Shown piece after piece: positions 1-5,682 of a stretch of 8,060 nt of DNA. A program made the translations under genes and the position numbers. Numbering within the stretch: position 1 is the first letter of the stretch; every line of letters begins with the position of its first letter. The stretch lies in NCBI GenBank assembly GCA_007123575.1, contig SKKV01000105.1:1-8060 (forward strand). Direction: 5' to 3'. The notes below the pieces were generated by a model that ran no database searches, was not told the origin of the DNA, and saw only the letters and a program-made list of their open reading frames with translations. This stretch comes from Wenzhouxiangella sp. (GTDB lineage: Bacteria > Pseudomonadota > Gammaproteobacteria > Xanthomonadales > Wenzhouxiangellaceae).

Positions 1-97
1 CGAAGCCGAATGAAACGACGAACCAGATCACCAGGCAGATGGTGATGATGCGAATGTTTGCCGACCAGTAGGCGGCAGCGGTTTTGTCCAGTGACAT
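1..97 (-). CDS. DUF4212 sodium:solute symporter small subunit (N-terminal fragment)
   Basis: Only the first 32 codons are present; the gene continues past the left edge. The peptide starts MSLDKTAAAYWSANIRII and runs into a hydrophobic stretch (about residues 18-32, ICLVIWFVVSFGF) that is the first membrane segment. The YW-x2-N-x-R pattern before a helix ending in IWFVVSFG is typical of the N-terminus of DUF4212 proteins. These are small two-helix inner-membrane proteins encoded just upstream of ActP-like (VC_2705-type) sodium:solute symporters that take up acetate or other short organic acids. The start is supported by a GGGAGA Shine-Dalgarno sequence 8 nt upstream (minus strand of 106-111). 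The link to acetate is strengthened by acs and a CrbR-like regulator on the same strand 6-7 kb away. The symporter gene itself should lie just outside the window. The family call is from memory of short N-terminal features, so it is good but not certain. Confidence 0.75.
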   Translation of the reverse strand, partial: MSLDKTAAAYWSANIRIITICLVIWFVVSFGF

Positions 98-105
98 GAT
101 GCGTA

Positions 106-111
106 TCTCCC
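106..111 (-). promoter_or_regulatory. Shine-Dalgarno site of the DUF4212 gene
   Basis: On the minus strand this reads GGGAGA and lies 8 nt before the ATG at 97-95. It fixes the start of the DUF4212 gene. It sits directly beside the inverted repeat 113-142, so folding of the leader could hide or expose it. Confidence 0.6.
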
Positions 112-112
112 G

Positions 113-142
113 AAGCTTTGAAGCCTCCGGCGCTTCAAGCTT
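113..142. repeat. Inverted repeat next to the DUF4212 Shine-Dalgarno site
   Basis: The left arm AAGCTTTGAAGC (113-124) is complementary to the right arm GCTTCAAGCTT (132-142), with one unpaired T and a 7-nt loop. In a minus-strand transcript it would form a hairpin of about 11 bp ending one base before the GGGAGA ribosome-binding site. That position suits a leader structure affecting translation, or an operator. No T-tract follows, so a terminator is unlikely. Confidence 0.4.
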
Positions 143-156
143 GAGACGCCGGTCTG

Positions 157-197
157 GCTTGCAGGCTCCAGGAGTCGACACAGGGAGCGCTGCAAGC
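157..197. repeat. Long inverted repeat (13-bp stem with one bulge)
   Basis: GCTTGCAGGCTCC (157-169) pairs with GGAGCGCTGCAAGC (184-197). This gives an 8-bp and a 5-bp stem interrupted by a single bulged G at 189, with a 14-nt loop. It is the strongest hairpin in the gap upstream of the DUF4212 gene. There is no adjacent T-tract on either strand. It may be a leader structure, a Rho-type or processing site, or one copy of a dispersed genomic repeat; the sequence alone does not decide. Confidence 0.4.
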
Positions 198-270
198 TTG
201 CTCCGAAGTCTATCGGGGAGGGGGAAACGCGCCCATTCGACCATGGTAGGGCCGACTTTGGTCGTACTGA

Positions 271-2328
271 TCAGTAGGGGATAGCTGGCCAGAGGTCTAA
301 TGCGTGTGCAAGCTGCTGTTGATGCTTCTTCAGTCGAGAGATGAGGGGGCCGTCAGCCAGGCGATCGACCATCGCCAGCTGACGCTGCTGCGCTTCTTGA
401 GCAATCTCCAACCAGCGCGGATGGTCGGCAATCGTGGCCAATTCCGCGTCATTTTCCAAGCAGGCCAGGCAAAAAAAGCCGGCGCCGAGGGCAAGCTCGA
501 AGTGATCAAGGGCTTGTTCGTCGGCACCAGCCAGATGCAACAGTCGACCCAGCTGGAACAAGGTTTCGCCATTCAGCGCCGCTTTTGAAGCAGGCGTTGA
601 TGTCAGCGACGTAATGAGTTCGATCGCGCTTTGGGAACGATCGTCAAGGATGGCCAGTAGCGCCTCGCTCATTCGGGTGCCCAGGTCGGCGGGATTGCCC
701 TGGGCTGCCGTGATGAGCAAGGCGCTTGCAGCAGCCTCATCGCCGCGCATCAATTCGGCCAGCGCCCGGTAGTAGCGAAAGGTCGGCACATCAAGGCTGG
801 GTGCTGCGGCCAGAAAGTCGTCAATGCGTCCCTGGTAGAAGTAGGCCAGCGGCAGGTGGGGCTTTTCAAAGCTCAGAAAGAGGGGGTCGCTCGCAATCAG
901 CGCGTCGAGCTCCTCGGCAGCAACGTTCAGAAAGCCGGCAAAGGTCAAGGCGTGGGCCAGGCTCAGGCGCAACTGGGGCGAGGTAGGGTGGTGCTCAAGG
1001 GCAGGCTGCAGAAGCTCACAGGCCTCTTCTATCTGGCCATTTTCCACCTGGATCAGCGTATTGATCAACAGTGCGACCGGATGATGGGCATGCCGGGCAA
1101 GCACTTGCTGAATCTGACTCCGGGCCTCCTGAAGCACATCTTCTGATTGACCGCAATTGCGAAACTGGGCGTAAGCCACCCAGGCCAGGGCCATCCGGGC
1201 GTGATCGAAGGTCTGGTCGATCTCGATCGCCCGTCGGAGCATGCTCTTGACTTCATGGCTGTCGCACTGGACCGCGCGAACTTCGCGAATGGCGGCCAGC
1301 AGCAGCCGAAACGCATCCGGGTTCAGGGTCCCGATTTCCCTGTCGGCCAGGCGTGGCACCATGGCGGGTAGCAGGGTTTGGGTCAGGCGAGTGACAATGG
1401 CGTCTCGTTGCATGATGAAGCTGGCCAGGGATTCTGCGGAGTCGGGATAAGGAATTGAAAACCGACCCAGCGGAACGGCCTGAAGGCTGCCTTCGCGGTC
1501 CAGGATAAGTTCCAGATTGAGTTCCCGGCGATCTGCCGAAAGCGAGGGCTCCAGTATGCCGGATAGCAGGAAGTCCACTTCGGCCTTGGCCATCAGCTCG
1601 CCCGGCCCCGGTTCCTCTTCGAGCAGCAAGCTGATAATTCGCGGCGATCGAATTTCTATATCCGACATTTCGGCCAGGCGCATATGCAGGGCTTCGACCA
1701 GTGTCTGTGCCAGGGCGCGGTCGCCAACCGAGGACTGCTCCTGGTGAAATGGCAGGATCCCAACCAGCGGCGGTCGATCTGCCGATGCCCAGGCCGGGTT
1801 GATGTAGTTGTCAGCGTCCGATCCTGGTCGCAGGCTGAAAGCCACCGCCACGATAATCACCAGCAGCGCAGCCGTGGCCAGATACGGAACAAGCCTGCGC
1901 TGGGATGCCTGCCCAAGGTTCTCAGGCCGCGGCGCGGTCTCCGGTTCAGTGCGCTCAGACTGCCCGAGAGGCATCGGCGCGTCTCGCTGTTCCTTGACCG
2001 GGTGCACGAACCGGTAGCCGAAGCCACGCACGGTGGAGATGAATTTCTGGCGCTCACCGTCGTCATCAACTGCCGAACGAGCCTTGGAGATGGTCTGGCT
2101 GATAACGGAATCGGAAACCACGCGGTCGGGCCAAATCGCCCTTGAAATCTCGTCTTTGCTGACGGTGCGGTCACGATGCACCAGCAGGTAGTGGAGCAGC
2201 TCCAGGGCTTTCCGCTCGACCGCCACCTGCGTTCCTCGCCGGAGCAGCTCGTGCGTGCTCCAGTTCAGTTCGTAATCGCCGAAAATCAGTTTGGAGTCAG
2301 ACACGGCCAGATTGTCAAAAAAATTCAA
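271..2328 (-). CDS. CadC/ToxR-type membrane-anchored transcriptional regulator with TolB-N-like and TPR-like sensor region
   Basis: The 685-residue product has the plan of one-component membrane regulators. Residues about 14-110 form an OmpR/PhoB-type winged helix, with the typical end of the DNA-binding domain at ISTVRGFGYRF (97-107). A Pro/Glu-rich linker follows, then one membrane segment at about 146-166 (LVPYLATAALLVIIVAVAF). Residues about 187-322 resemble the TolB-N/FlgO-like domain of this family (VGILPF at 189-194, then LVEALHMRLAEM). Residues about 336-650 are helical and TPR-like, predicted outside the cytoplasm, with a CxxC at 620-623. The role is inferred to be sensing an envelope signal and binding DNA directly without phosphorylation. 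The start is uncertain: TTG at 2328-2326 has only a weak GCGAGA-like site upstream; GTG at 2304-2302 (codon 9) also keeps the whole winged helix but has no visible site. An in-frame stop upstream rules out a longer ATG start. It is divergent from the secreted-protein genes, so they are its likeliest targets. Confidence 0.88.
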   Translation of the reverse strand: MNFFDNLAVSDSKLIFGDYELNWSTHELLRRGTQVAVERKALELLHYLLVHRDRTVSKDEISRAIWPDRVVSDSVISQTISKARSAVDDDGERQKFISTVRGFGYRFVHPVKEQRDAPMPLGQSERTEPETAPRPENLGQASQRRLVPYLATAALLVIIVAVAFSLRPGSDADNYINPAWASADRPPLVGILPFHQEQSSVGDRALAQTLVEALHMRLAEMSDIEIRSPRIISLLLEEEPGPGELMAKAEVDFLLSGILEPSLSADRRELNLELILDREGSLQAVPLGRFSIPYPDSAESLASFIMQRDAIVTRLTQTLLPAMVPRLADREIGTLNPDAFRLLLAAIREVRAVQCDSHEVKSMLRRAIEIDQTFDHARMALAWVAYAQFRNCGQSEDVLQEARSQIQQVLARHAHHPVALLINTLIQVENGQIEEACELLQPALEHHPTSPQLRLSLAHALTFAGFLNVAAEELDALIASDPLFLSFEKPHLPLAYFYQGRIDDFLAAAPSLDVPTFRYYRALAELMRGDEAAASALLITAAQGNPADLGTRMSEALLAILDDRSQSAIELITSLTSTPASKAALNGETLFQLGRLLHLAGADEQALDHFELALGAGFFCLACLENDAELATIADHPRWLEIAQEAQQRQLAMVDRLADGPLISRLKKHQQQLAHALDLWPAIPY

Positions 2329-2339
2329 GCTTTCTCGCA

Positions 2340-2413
2340 GTTTACCTGTCTGGCCGTGCAGTTGCCATCAAGCCAGCAGGAAGGCACTTGAACTTTCCCC
2401 TGTTTCCTGTCTG
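2340..2413 (+). repeat. Pair of direct repeats GTTT(A)CCTGTCTG, possible regulator sites
   Basis: GTTTACCTGTCTG (2340-2352) and GTTTCCTGTCTG (2402-2413) differ by one inserted A and lie 61 bp apart between their shared CCTGTCTG cores. OmpR-type winged-helix proteins commonly bind direct repeats, so these are candidate sites for the divergent regulator. The first copy begins 12 bp before the TTG start, which would suit self-regulation. An exact 8-bp repeat in this much DNA can arise by chance, so confidence is low. Confidence 0.3.
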
Positions 2414-2450
2414 ATGATTAACTGACTTTTTGATGACGAAACCACTCTGC

Positions 2451-2466
2451 ACCCAAATATTTCGGT
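2451..2466. promoter_or_regulatory. Near-perfect 16-bp dyad, possible operator
   Basis: ACCcAAATATTTcGGT is a dyad in which seven of eight base pairs match; only 2454/2463 is mismatched. It lies in the middle of the divergent region, where a dimeric regulator could affect both promoters. An AT-rich core flanked by ACC/GGT looks like an operator, but the binding protein is unknown and chance occurrence cannot be excluded. Confidence 0.3.
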
Positions 2467-2571
2467 GGTTGGGGGTTGGTTTCTACCCCGCTTGTAACCC
2501 CTTTGCTCAAACGTCGAAATCATAAAAAAATCACCATTTCATCATGCACGAGGCCGCGGCAGTGGCCAGGA

Positions 2572-2624
2572 TGGACCTATCTGCCGACTGATGCGCAAGG
2601 GGGGCGGCAGAGTGATCAAGTCCA
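2572..2624 (+). other. Foldable leader upstream of the beta-helix gene
   Basis: Two nested stems are possible in a plus-strand transcript. TGGAC (2572-2576) pairs with GTCCA (2620-2624), and TCTGCCG (2580-2586) pairs with CGGCAGA (2605-2611). An internal loop separates the stems and an 18-nt apical loop contains part of a G6 run (2599-2604). The structure ends 9 nt before the GGGAG ribosome-binding site. It does not match a riboswitch class that I recognise. Confidence 0.3.
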
Positions 2625-2633
2625 CGAACTACC

Positions 2634-2638
2634 GGGAG
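2634..2638 (+). promoter_or_regulatory. Shine-Dalgarno site deciding the beta-helix gene start
   Basis: GGGAG lies 5 nt before the ATG at 2644-2646. The reading frame stays open upstream to a TTG at 2476. However, this ribosome-binding site, together with the signal peptide that begins at the ATG, makes 2644 the real start. Confidence 0.7.
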
Positions 2639-2643
2639 TTCTT

Positions 2644-5600
2644 ATGTTCTGTCGCTCAGTTTTCCAGTTCCCCTTGTTAATGACGGCTTGTCTGATCTGT
2701 TGCGCGGGATTGACGCAGGCCCAGACGACCCATACCTTCGTGGTCAACTCACTGGCCGATTCCGGCCGCCAGGCCGGCGCACCGGCCGAAACGTGCACCA
2801 CCGGTGCCACGGTCAGCTGCCCGGGTGGGCAGTGCACCGAGTGCACCCTGCGCGCGGCGATCGAAACCACCAACTCGCTGAGCTTTGGCCAAAGCGCGAC
2901 CATTGCTTTTGCCAGCTATATCCCGACCAACTCGTCCAACCCGCCATCGTCGATGTTCTTTCCGGTCAATGGTTATGACAGCATTGCCCGCGAGCTGCAC
3001 ATCGACGCCACCACGCATCCGGAGTGGGATCCGGCAGATGGCATTCCGGCAGTCATTATTCGCGGCGACGATGCCATTGCCACGGCGCATGGCCTGAACT
3101 TCGGCCCGGGTGGGGCCGACTCGGTAGTCGATGGCGTGACTGTCTACAACTTTCCCCAGGCTGGAATACGCATCAATGCCAACGGCGTGACCGTGCGCCA
3201 GAGCCACATCGGCATCAGTGCCGGCGGCACCAGCGCGCGGCCGAACGATGTCGGTATTCATGCGCTGGGCGATGACAACTTGATCGGTCATGCGCCAATG
3301 CTGGCAGCCGTAGCACCCTGGCCCAACGTGATTTCGGGTAACAGCGGCGACGGTGTCGTGCTGACGGGTGCCAACAACACGATCTCCGGCAACCGTATTG
3401 GGGTGCGCAAGGACGGTAGCTCGGCGGTGGCCAACGGCGGTCATGGGATTCGTGTCGAGGGCAGTCAGGCAACCATAGGCAATTGGTCGGTGAGTGGTTT
3501 TCAGATCCTGACCGCGCGCAACCAGATCTCGGGTAACAGCGATACCCAGGTTTACCTGGCCGATAGCAGCGGCGGGGCCAGCATATCCTGCAATCGTATC
3601 GGCACCAACGCCGACGGCAGCGCGCGGATCAGTGGCAGTGATGTCGGTATCCAGGCCCTGAGCTCGGTCAACCAGATCGGTGCGGCTTCCTGTCGGAATG
3701 TCATCTCCGGTGCCGTCTTCCTCGGCGCTGGCGGCATTTCTGCCAACAGCAACACCTTGGGGTACAACTTCATCGGCACCAATGCCAACGGCGATGACCT
3801 GGGGGTCGATCAGGCCCTGGTGAGCGTGGTCCAGGGCAGCGGCAACCTCATCATTTCCAACATCATTGGCAACGGGGTTATAGGAATCAGCCTGGGGGTC
3901 CAGAGCGCCACCACTGGCGTTCGCGGCAACCGGATTGGCACCGACAACGAGAATCGCGCCCACCCCCTGCTGGCAGGCATCATTTCCGCTGGCGCCGGCA
4001 ATACCTTCGGTGGCACCCAGCCGGGCAACTCGAACGTGCTCGGCCACATTCAGGGCACAGCGATCGATATTGGCGCCAGTGCCGGCAACAACGTGATCCA
4101 GCGCAACCTGATTGGTGTCGGTGAAGACGGCACGCCGCTGCCGATCGGCGCCGGCATTGCCAGCAGCGGCACCGCGACCATCATCGGCGGCCAGGCGGCC
4201 GGCAATGTCGTCGGCTTTGCCCAGGACTTTGGCATCAGCATCGCCTCGACGAGTGCCCAGGTCAGAGCCAATGTGATTGGCACGACCGTCGAGACAGCAG
4301 GCGGCTTCGGAGACGACTCCATCGGCATTCTCGTGCATGGCAACGATCACCTGATCAATCAGAATCATGTCGGCAGTCAGGACACGGCGATCAGGGTCAA
4401 TGAAGGCACCCATGAGATCACGGATAACATCATAGGCTTCGATGAAGACTTGACGCCCCGACCCAACAGCAGCTTCGGCATTCGTCTCAACGCCAGCGAG
4501 AACAGCCGGGTGATCGGCAACCAGGTGGGCTTCAGCAACCGGGGAATTCGGCTGAACTCCGGAGCCACGGGCACTGTGGTCGGTAACAACTGGCTGGGAA
4601 TCACATCGGACAGGGATGATGTCGGCAATGCCCTGTACGGCTACGACTCGTCCGGGGCCTTCAATTTTTTTGGTACCGATCCGAATACCTCGGAATCGAT
4701 GCCCAACATCGTTGGTTACAACGGCAGTGGCGGTGGCGTGCGCATTGCCGGTCAGGACAACCTGGTGATCAATAACTCCATCGGTGCCGGGCCCATGGGC
4801 GTGTTTCCGAATGGAGGAAGTGCCGGTCTGATTTTGCGCGGTAATCCCGCCGGCTCACAGATTGGACTTTCAACAACAGCCAATTCGAACTACATCGGCG
4901 GCAACCTGGGAGCGGGTATCGAGGTGCGCGAAGGGGTCAGCGACGTGCAGATCGGCGTCAATCAGGTCGGCTTGTTTGGATCAGCCGCAACGCCTAACCA
5001 GGGTCCGGCCATTCACCTGCTTGCTGGCGCCAGTAATATCTCGATTGTCAGCCCGCCGGTGGGTCCTCATCGCTTGCATGTTGCCCATAGCAACGGCCCA
5101 GCCATTGTTCTCGACCCGGATGCAGGTACTGGCAATCGAATTCAGCGTGTCGAGGGTATCGACAACAACGGCAAGTTGATCGATTTGGGGCCAGGTGGCC
5201 GCGATCAGGATCCCGGTGATGCCGATACCGGGCCAAACAATCTACAGAACTTTCCCGAGTTTGATTCATCGACTTCATATGACGAAGACGCCCAGGAATT
5301 GACCCTCAGATTCAGGGTCGATTCGGATCCCGCCAACACGGCCTATCCGTTGGCCATCGACGTTTATTGGGTCTATCAGTCCGGTACAAGACATGGTTGG
5401 TTTGGCTCGGTCCAGTATCCGGCTTCGAGAGCCGGCGAGTTCATCACGGTGACCTTGCCGAATCCTGGTACGTGGGGGGCCCTGGATGGGCCTGTATTTG
5501 CGGCTACCGCGACCGATGCACTGGGAAACACCAGTGAAATGTCCGACCCCTTCGATACCGCACCGCCCAGTACCGACGAGATTTTTCGGGATCGATTCGA

Positions 5601-5655
5601 GCCCGCTCCCGAGCCGGCATTCCTTGCTACCGATTTCCGAACTCACAAGTATTGA
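2644..5655 (+). CDS. Secreted CSLREA-domain right-handed parallel beta-helix protein
   Basis: The 1003-residue product starts with a signal peptide (MFCRSVFQFPLLMTACLICC, then AGLTQAQ, cleavage likely near residue 26). Residues about 30-75 match the CSLREA-type N-terminal domain: TFVVNSLADS, cysteines at 51, 59, 64 and 67, and CTLRAAIE at 67-74. From about 110 to 860 it is built of repeated beta-helix turns. Asn-x-[IVL]-Gly units recur at least ten times, for example NRIGVRKDGSS, NRIGTNADGSA, NFIGTNANGDD and NLIGVGEDGTP. The solenoid closes with GPNNLQNFPEF (863-873), which often ends the helix in this family. A beta-sandwich-like region of about 100 residues follows, ending in ATATDALGNTSEMSD. 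Near the C-terminus is IFRDRFE (980-986) and then an unusual 17-residue tail. Such proteins are exported and surface-bound or released. Their substrates are mostly unknown; a polysaccharide lyase or hydrolase role cannot be read from the sequence. It is probably co-transcribed with the next gene. Confidence 0.88.
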   Translation: MFCRSVFQFPLLMTACLICCAGLTQAQTTHTFVVNSLADSGRQAGAPAETCTTGATVSCPGGQCTECTLRAAIETTNSLSFGQSATIAFASYIPTNSSNPPSSMFFPVNGYDSIARELHIDATTHPEWDPADGIPAVIIRGDDAIATAHGLNFGPGGADSVVDGVTVYNFPQAGIRINANGVTVRQSHIGISAGGTSARPNDVGIHALGDDNLIGHAPMLAAVAPWPNVISGNSGDGVVLTGANNTISGNRIGVRKDGSSAVANGGHGIRVEGSQATIGNWSVSGFQILTARNQISGNSDTQVYLADSSGGASISCNRIGTNADGSARISGSDVGIQALSSVNQIGAASCRNVISGAVFLGAGGISANSNTLGYNFIGTNANGDDLGVDQALVSVVQGSGNLIISNIIGNGVIGISLGVQSATTGVRGNRIGTDNENRAHPLLAGIISAGAGNTFGGTQPGNSNVLGHIQGTAIDIGASAGNNVIQRNLIGVGEDGTPLPIGAGIASSGTATIIGGQAAGNVVGFAQDFGISIASTSAQVRANVIGTTVETAGGFGDDSIGILVHGNDHLINQNHVGSQDTAIRVNEGTHEITDNIIGFDEDLTPRPNSSFGIRLNASENSRVIGNQVGFSNRGIRLNSGATGTVVGNNWLGITSDRDDVGNALYGYDSSGAFNFFGTDPNTSESMPNIVGYNGSGGGVRIAGQDNLVINNSIGAGPMGVFPNGGSAGLILRGNPAGSQIGLSTTANSNYIGGNLGAGIEVREGVSDVQIGVNQVGLFGSAATPNQGPAIHLLAGASNISIVSPPVGPHRLHVAHSNGPAIVLDPDAGTGNRIQRVEGIDNNGKLIDLGPGGRDQDPGDADTGPNNLQNFPEFDSSTSYDEDAQELTLRFRVDSDPANTAYPLAIDVYWVYQSGTRHGWFGSVQYPASRAGEFITVTLPNPGTWGALDGPVFAATATDALGNTSEMSDPFDTAPPSTDEIFRDRFEPAPEPAFLATDFRTHKY

Positions 5656-5682
5656 ACGATTCCATCAACGAGCCTCTCCCAT

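Larger units (their letters stand above)
98..270. other. Intergenic region between the regulator's 3' end and the DUF4212 start, rich in inverted repeats
   Basis: This 173-bp gap must hold the end of the CadC-like gene's transcript and the promoter and leader of the DUF4212/symporter genes, all read on the minus strand. Three inverted repeats are visible. One has arms 238-243 (CGACCA) and 259-264 (TGGTCG) and lies just after the regulator's stop. The second and third, at 157-197 and 113-142, are listed separately. None is followed by a T-tract on the minus strand, so none is a standard intrinsic terminator. The palindrome CAAGCTTG occurs twice (136-143 and 193-200). No clear sigma-70 promoter was found. 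Confidence 0.4.
2329..2643. promoter_or_regulatory. Divergent control region between the regulator and the beta-helix gene
   Basis: This 315-bp gap should hold promoters in both directions. It is more AT-rich than the flanking genes between about 2388 and 2545. It contains a direct repeat of CCTGTCTG (2345-2352 and 2406-2413), two TGATGA copies 19 bp apart (2412-2417, 2431-2436), a dyad (2451-2466), a G-rich run that can pair with either of two C-runs (GGGGT 2472-2476 with ACCCC 2485-2489, or GGGGTT 2472-2477 with AACCCC 2496-2501), an A7 run (2524-2530) and a foldable leader (2572-2624). No pair of -35 and -10 boxes with good sequence and spacing was found. The best guess on the plus strand is TTGATG (2430-2435) with AAATAT (2455-2460), but its 19-bp spacer is too long. 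No small gene is supported here. Confidence 0.5.

Noticed and set aside
190..206. Sigma-54-like promoter for the DUF4212 gene on the minus strand (GG and GC elements around CGGAGCAAGCTTGCAG).
   Set aside because: The distance between GG and GC is one base short of the strict sigma-54 spacing, and the similarity comes from the inverted repeat.
84..284. Small plus-strand open frame of 66 codons.
   Set aside because: It overlaps the DUF4212 start and the inverted-repeat gap, has no ribosome-binding site and no recognisable product.
2464..2479. Two-layer G-quadruplex in the G-rich run of the divergent region.
   Set aside because: Only GG tracts are available apart from one G5 run, and pairing with nearby C-runs is at least as likely.
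2572..2640. Cyclic-di-GMP (GEMM-type) riboswitch, suggested by GCGCAAGG before a leader stem.
   Set aside because: The conserved GCAAA/CCUAA core and tetraloop-receptor features are not present.
2476..2643. N-terminal extension of the beta-helix protein from a TTG at 2476.
   Set aside because: The 56 extra residues are charged and featureless and would bury the signal peptide. ATG 2644 has a good GGGAG site at 5 nt.
2749..4413. A 554-codon open frame on the minus strand opposite the beta-helix gene.
   Set aside because: It lies wholly inside a gene with a clear signal peptide and repeated family motifs. Its product is a low-complexity Ala/Val/Asp/Gly string with no domain. Repetitive GC-rich codons on the plus strand explain the lack of stops.
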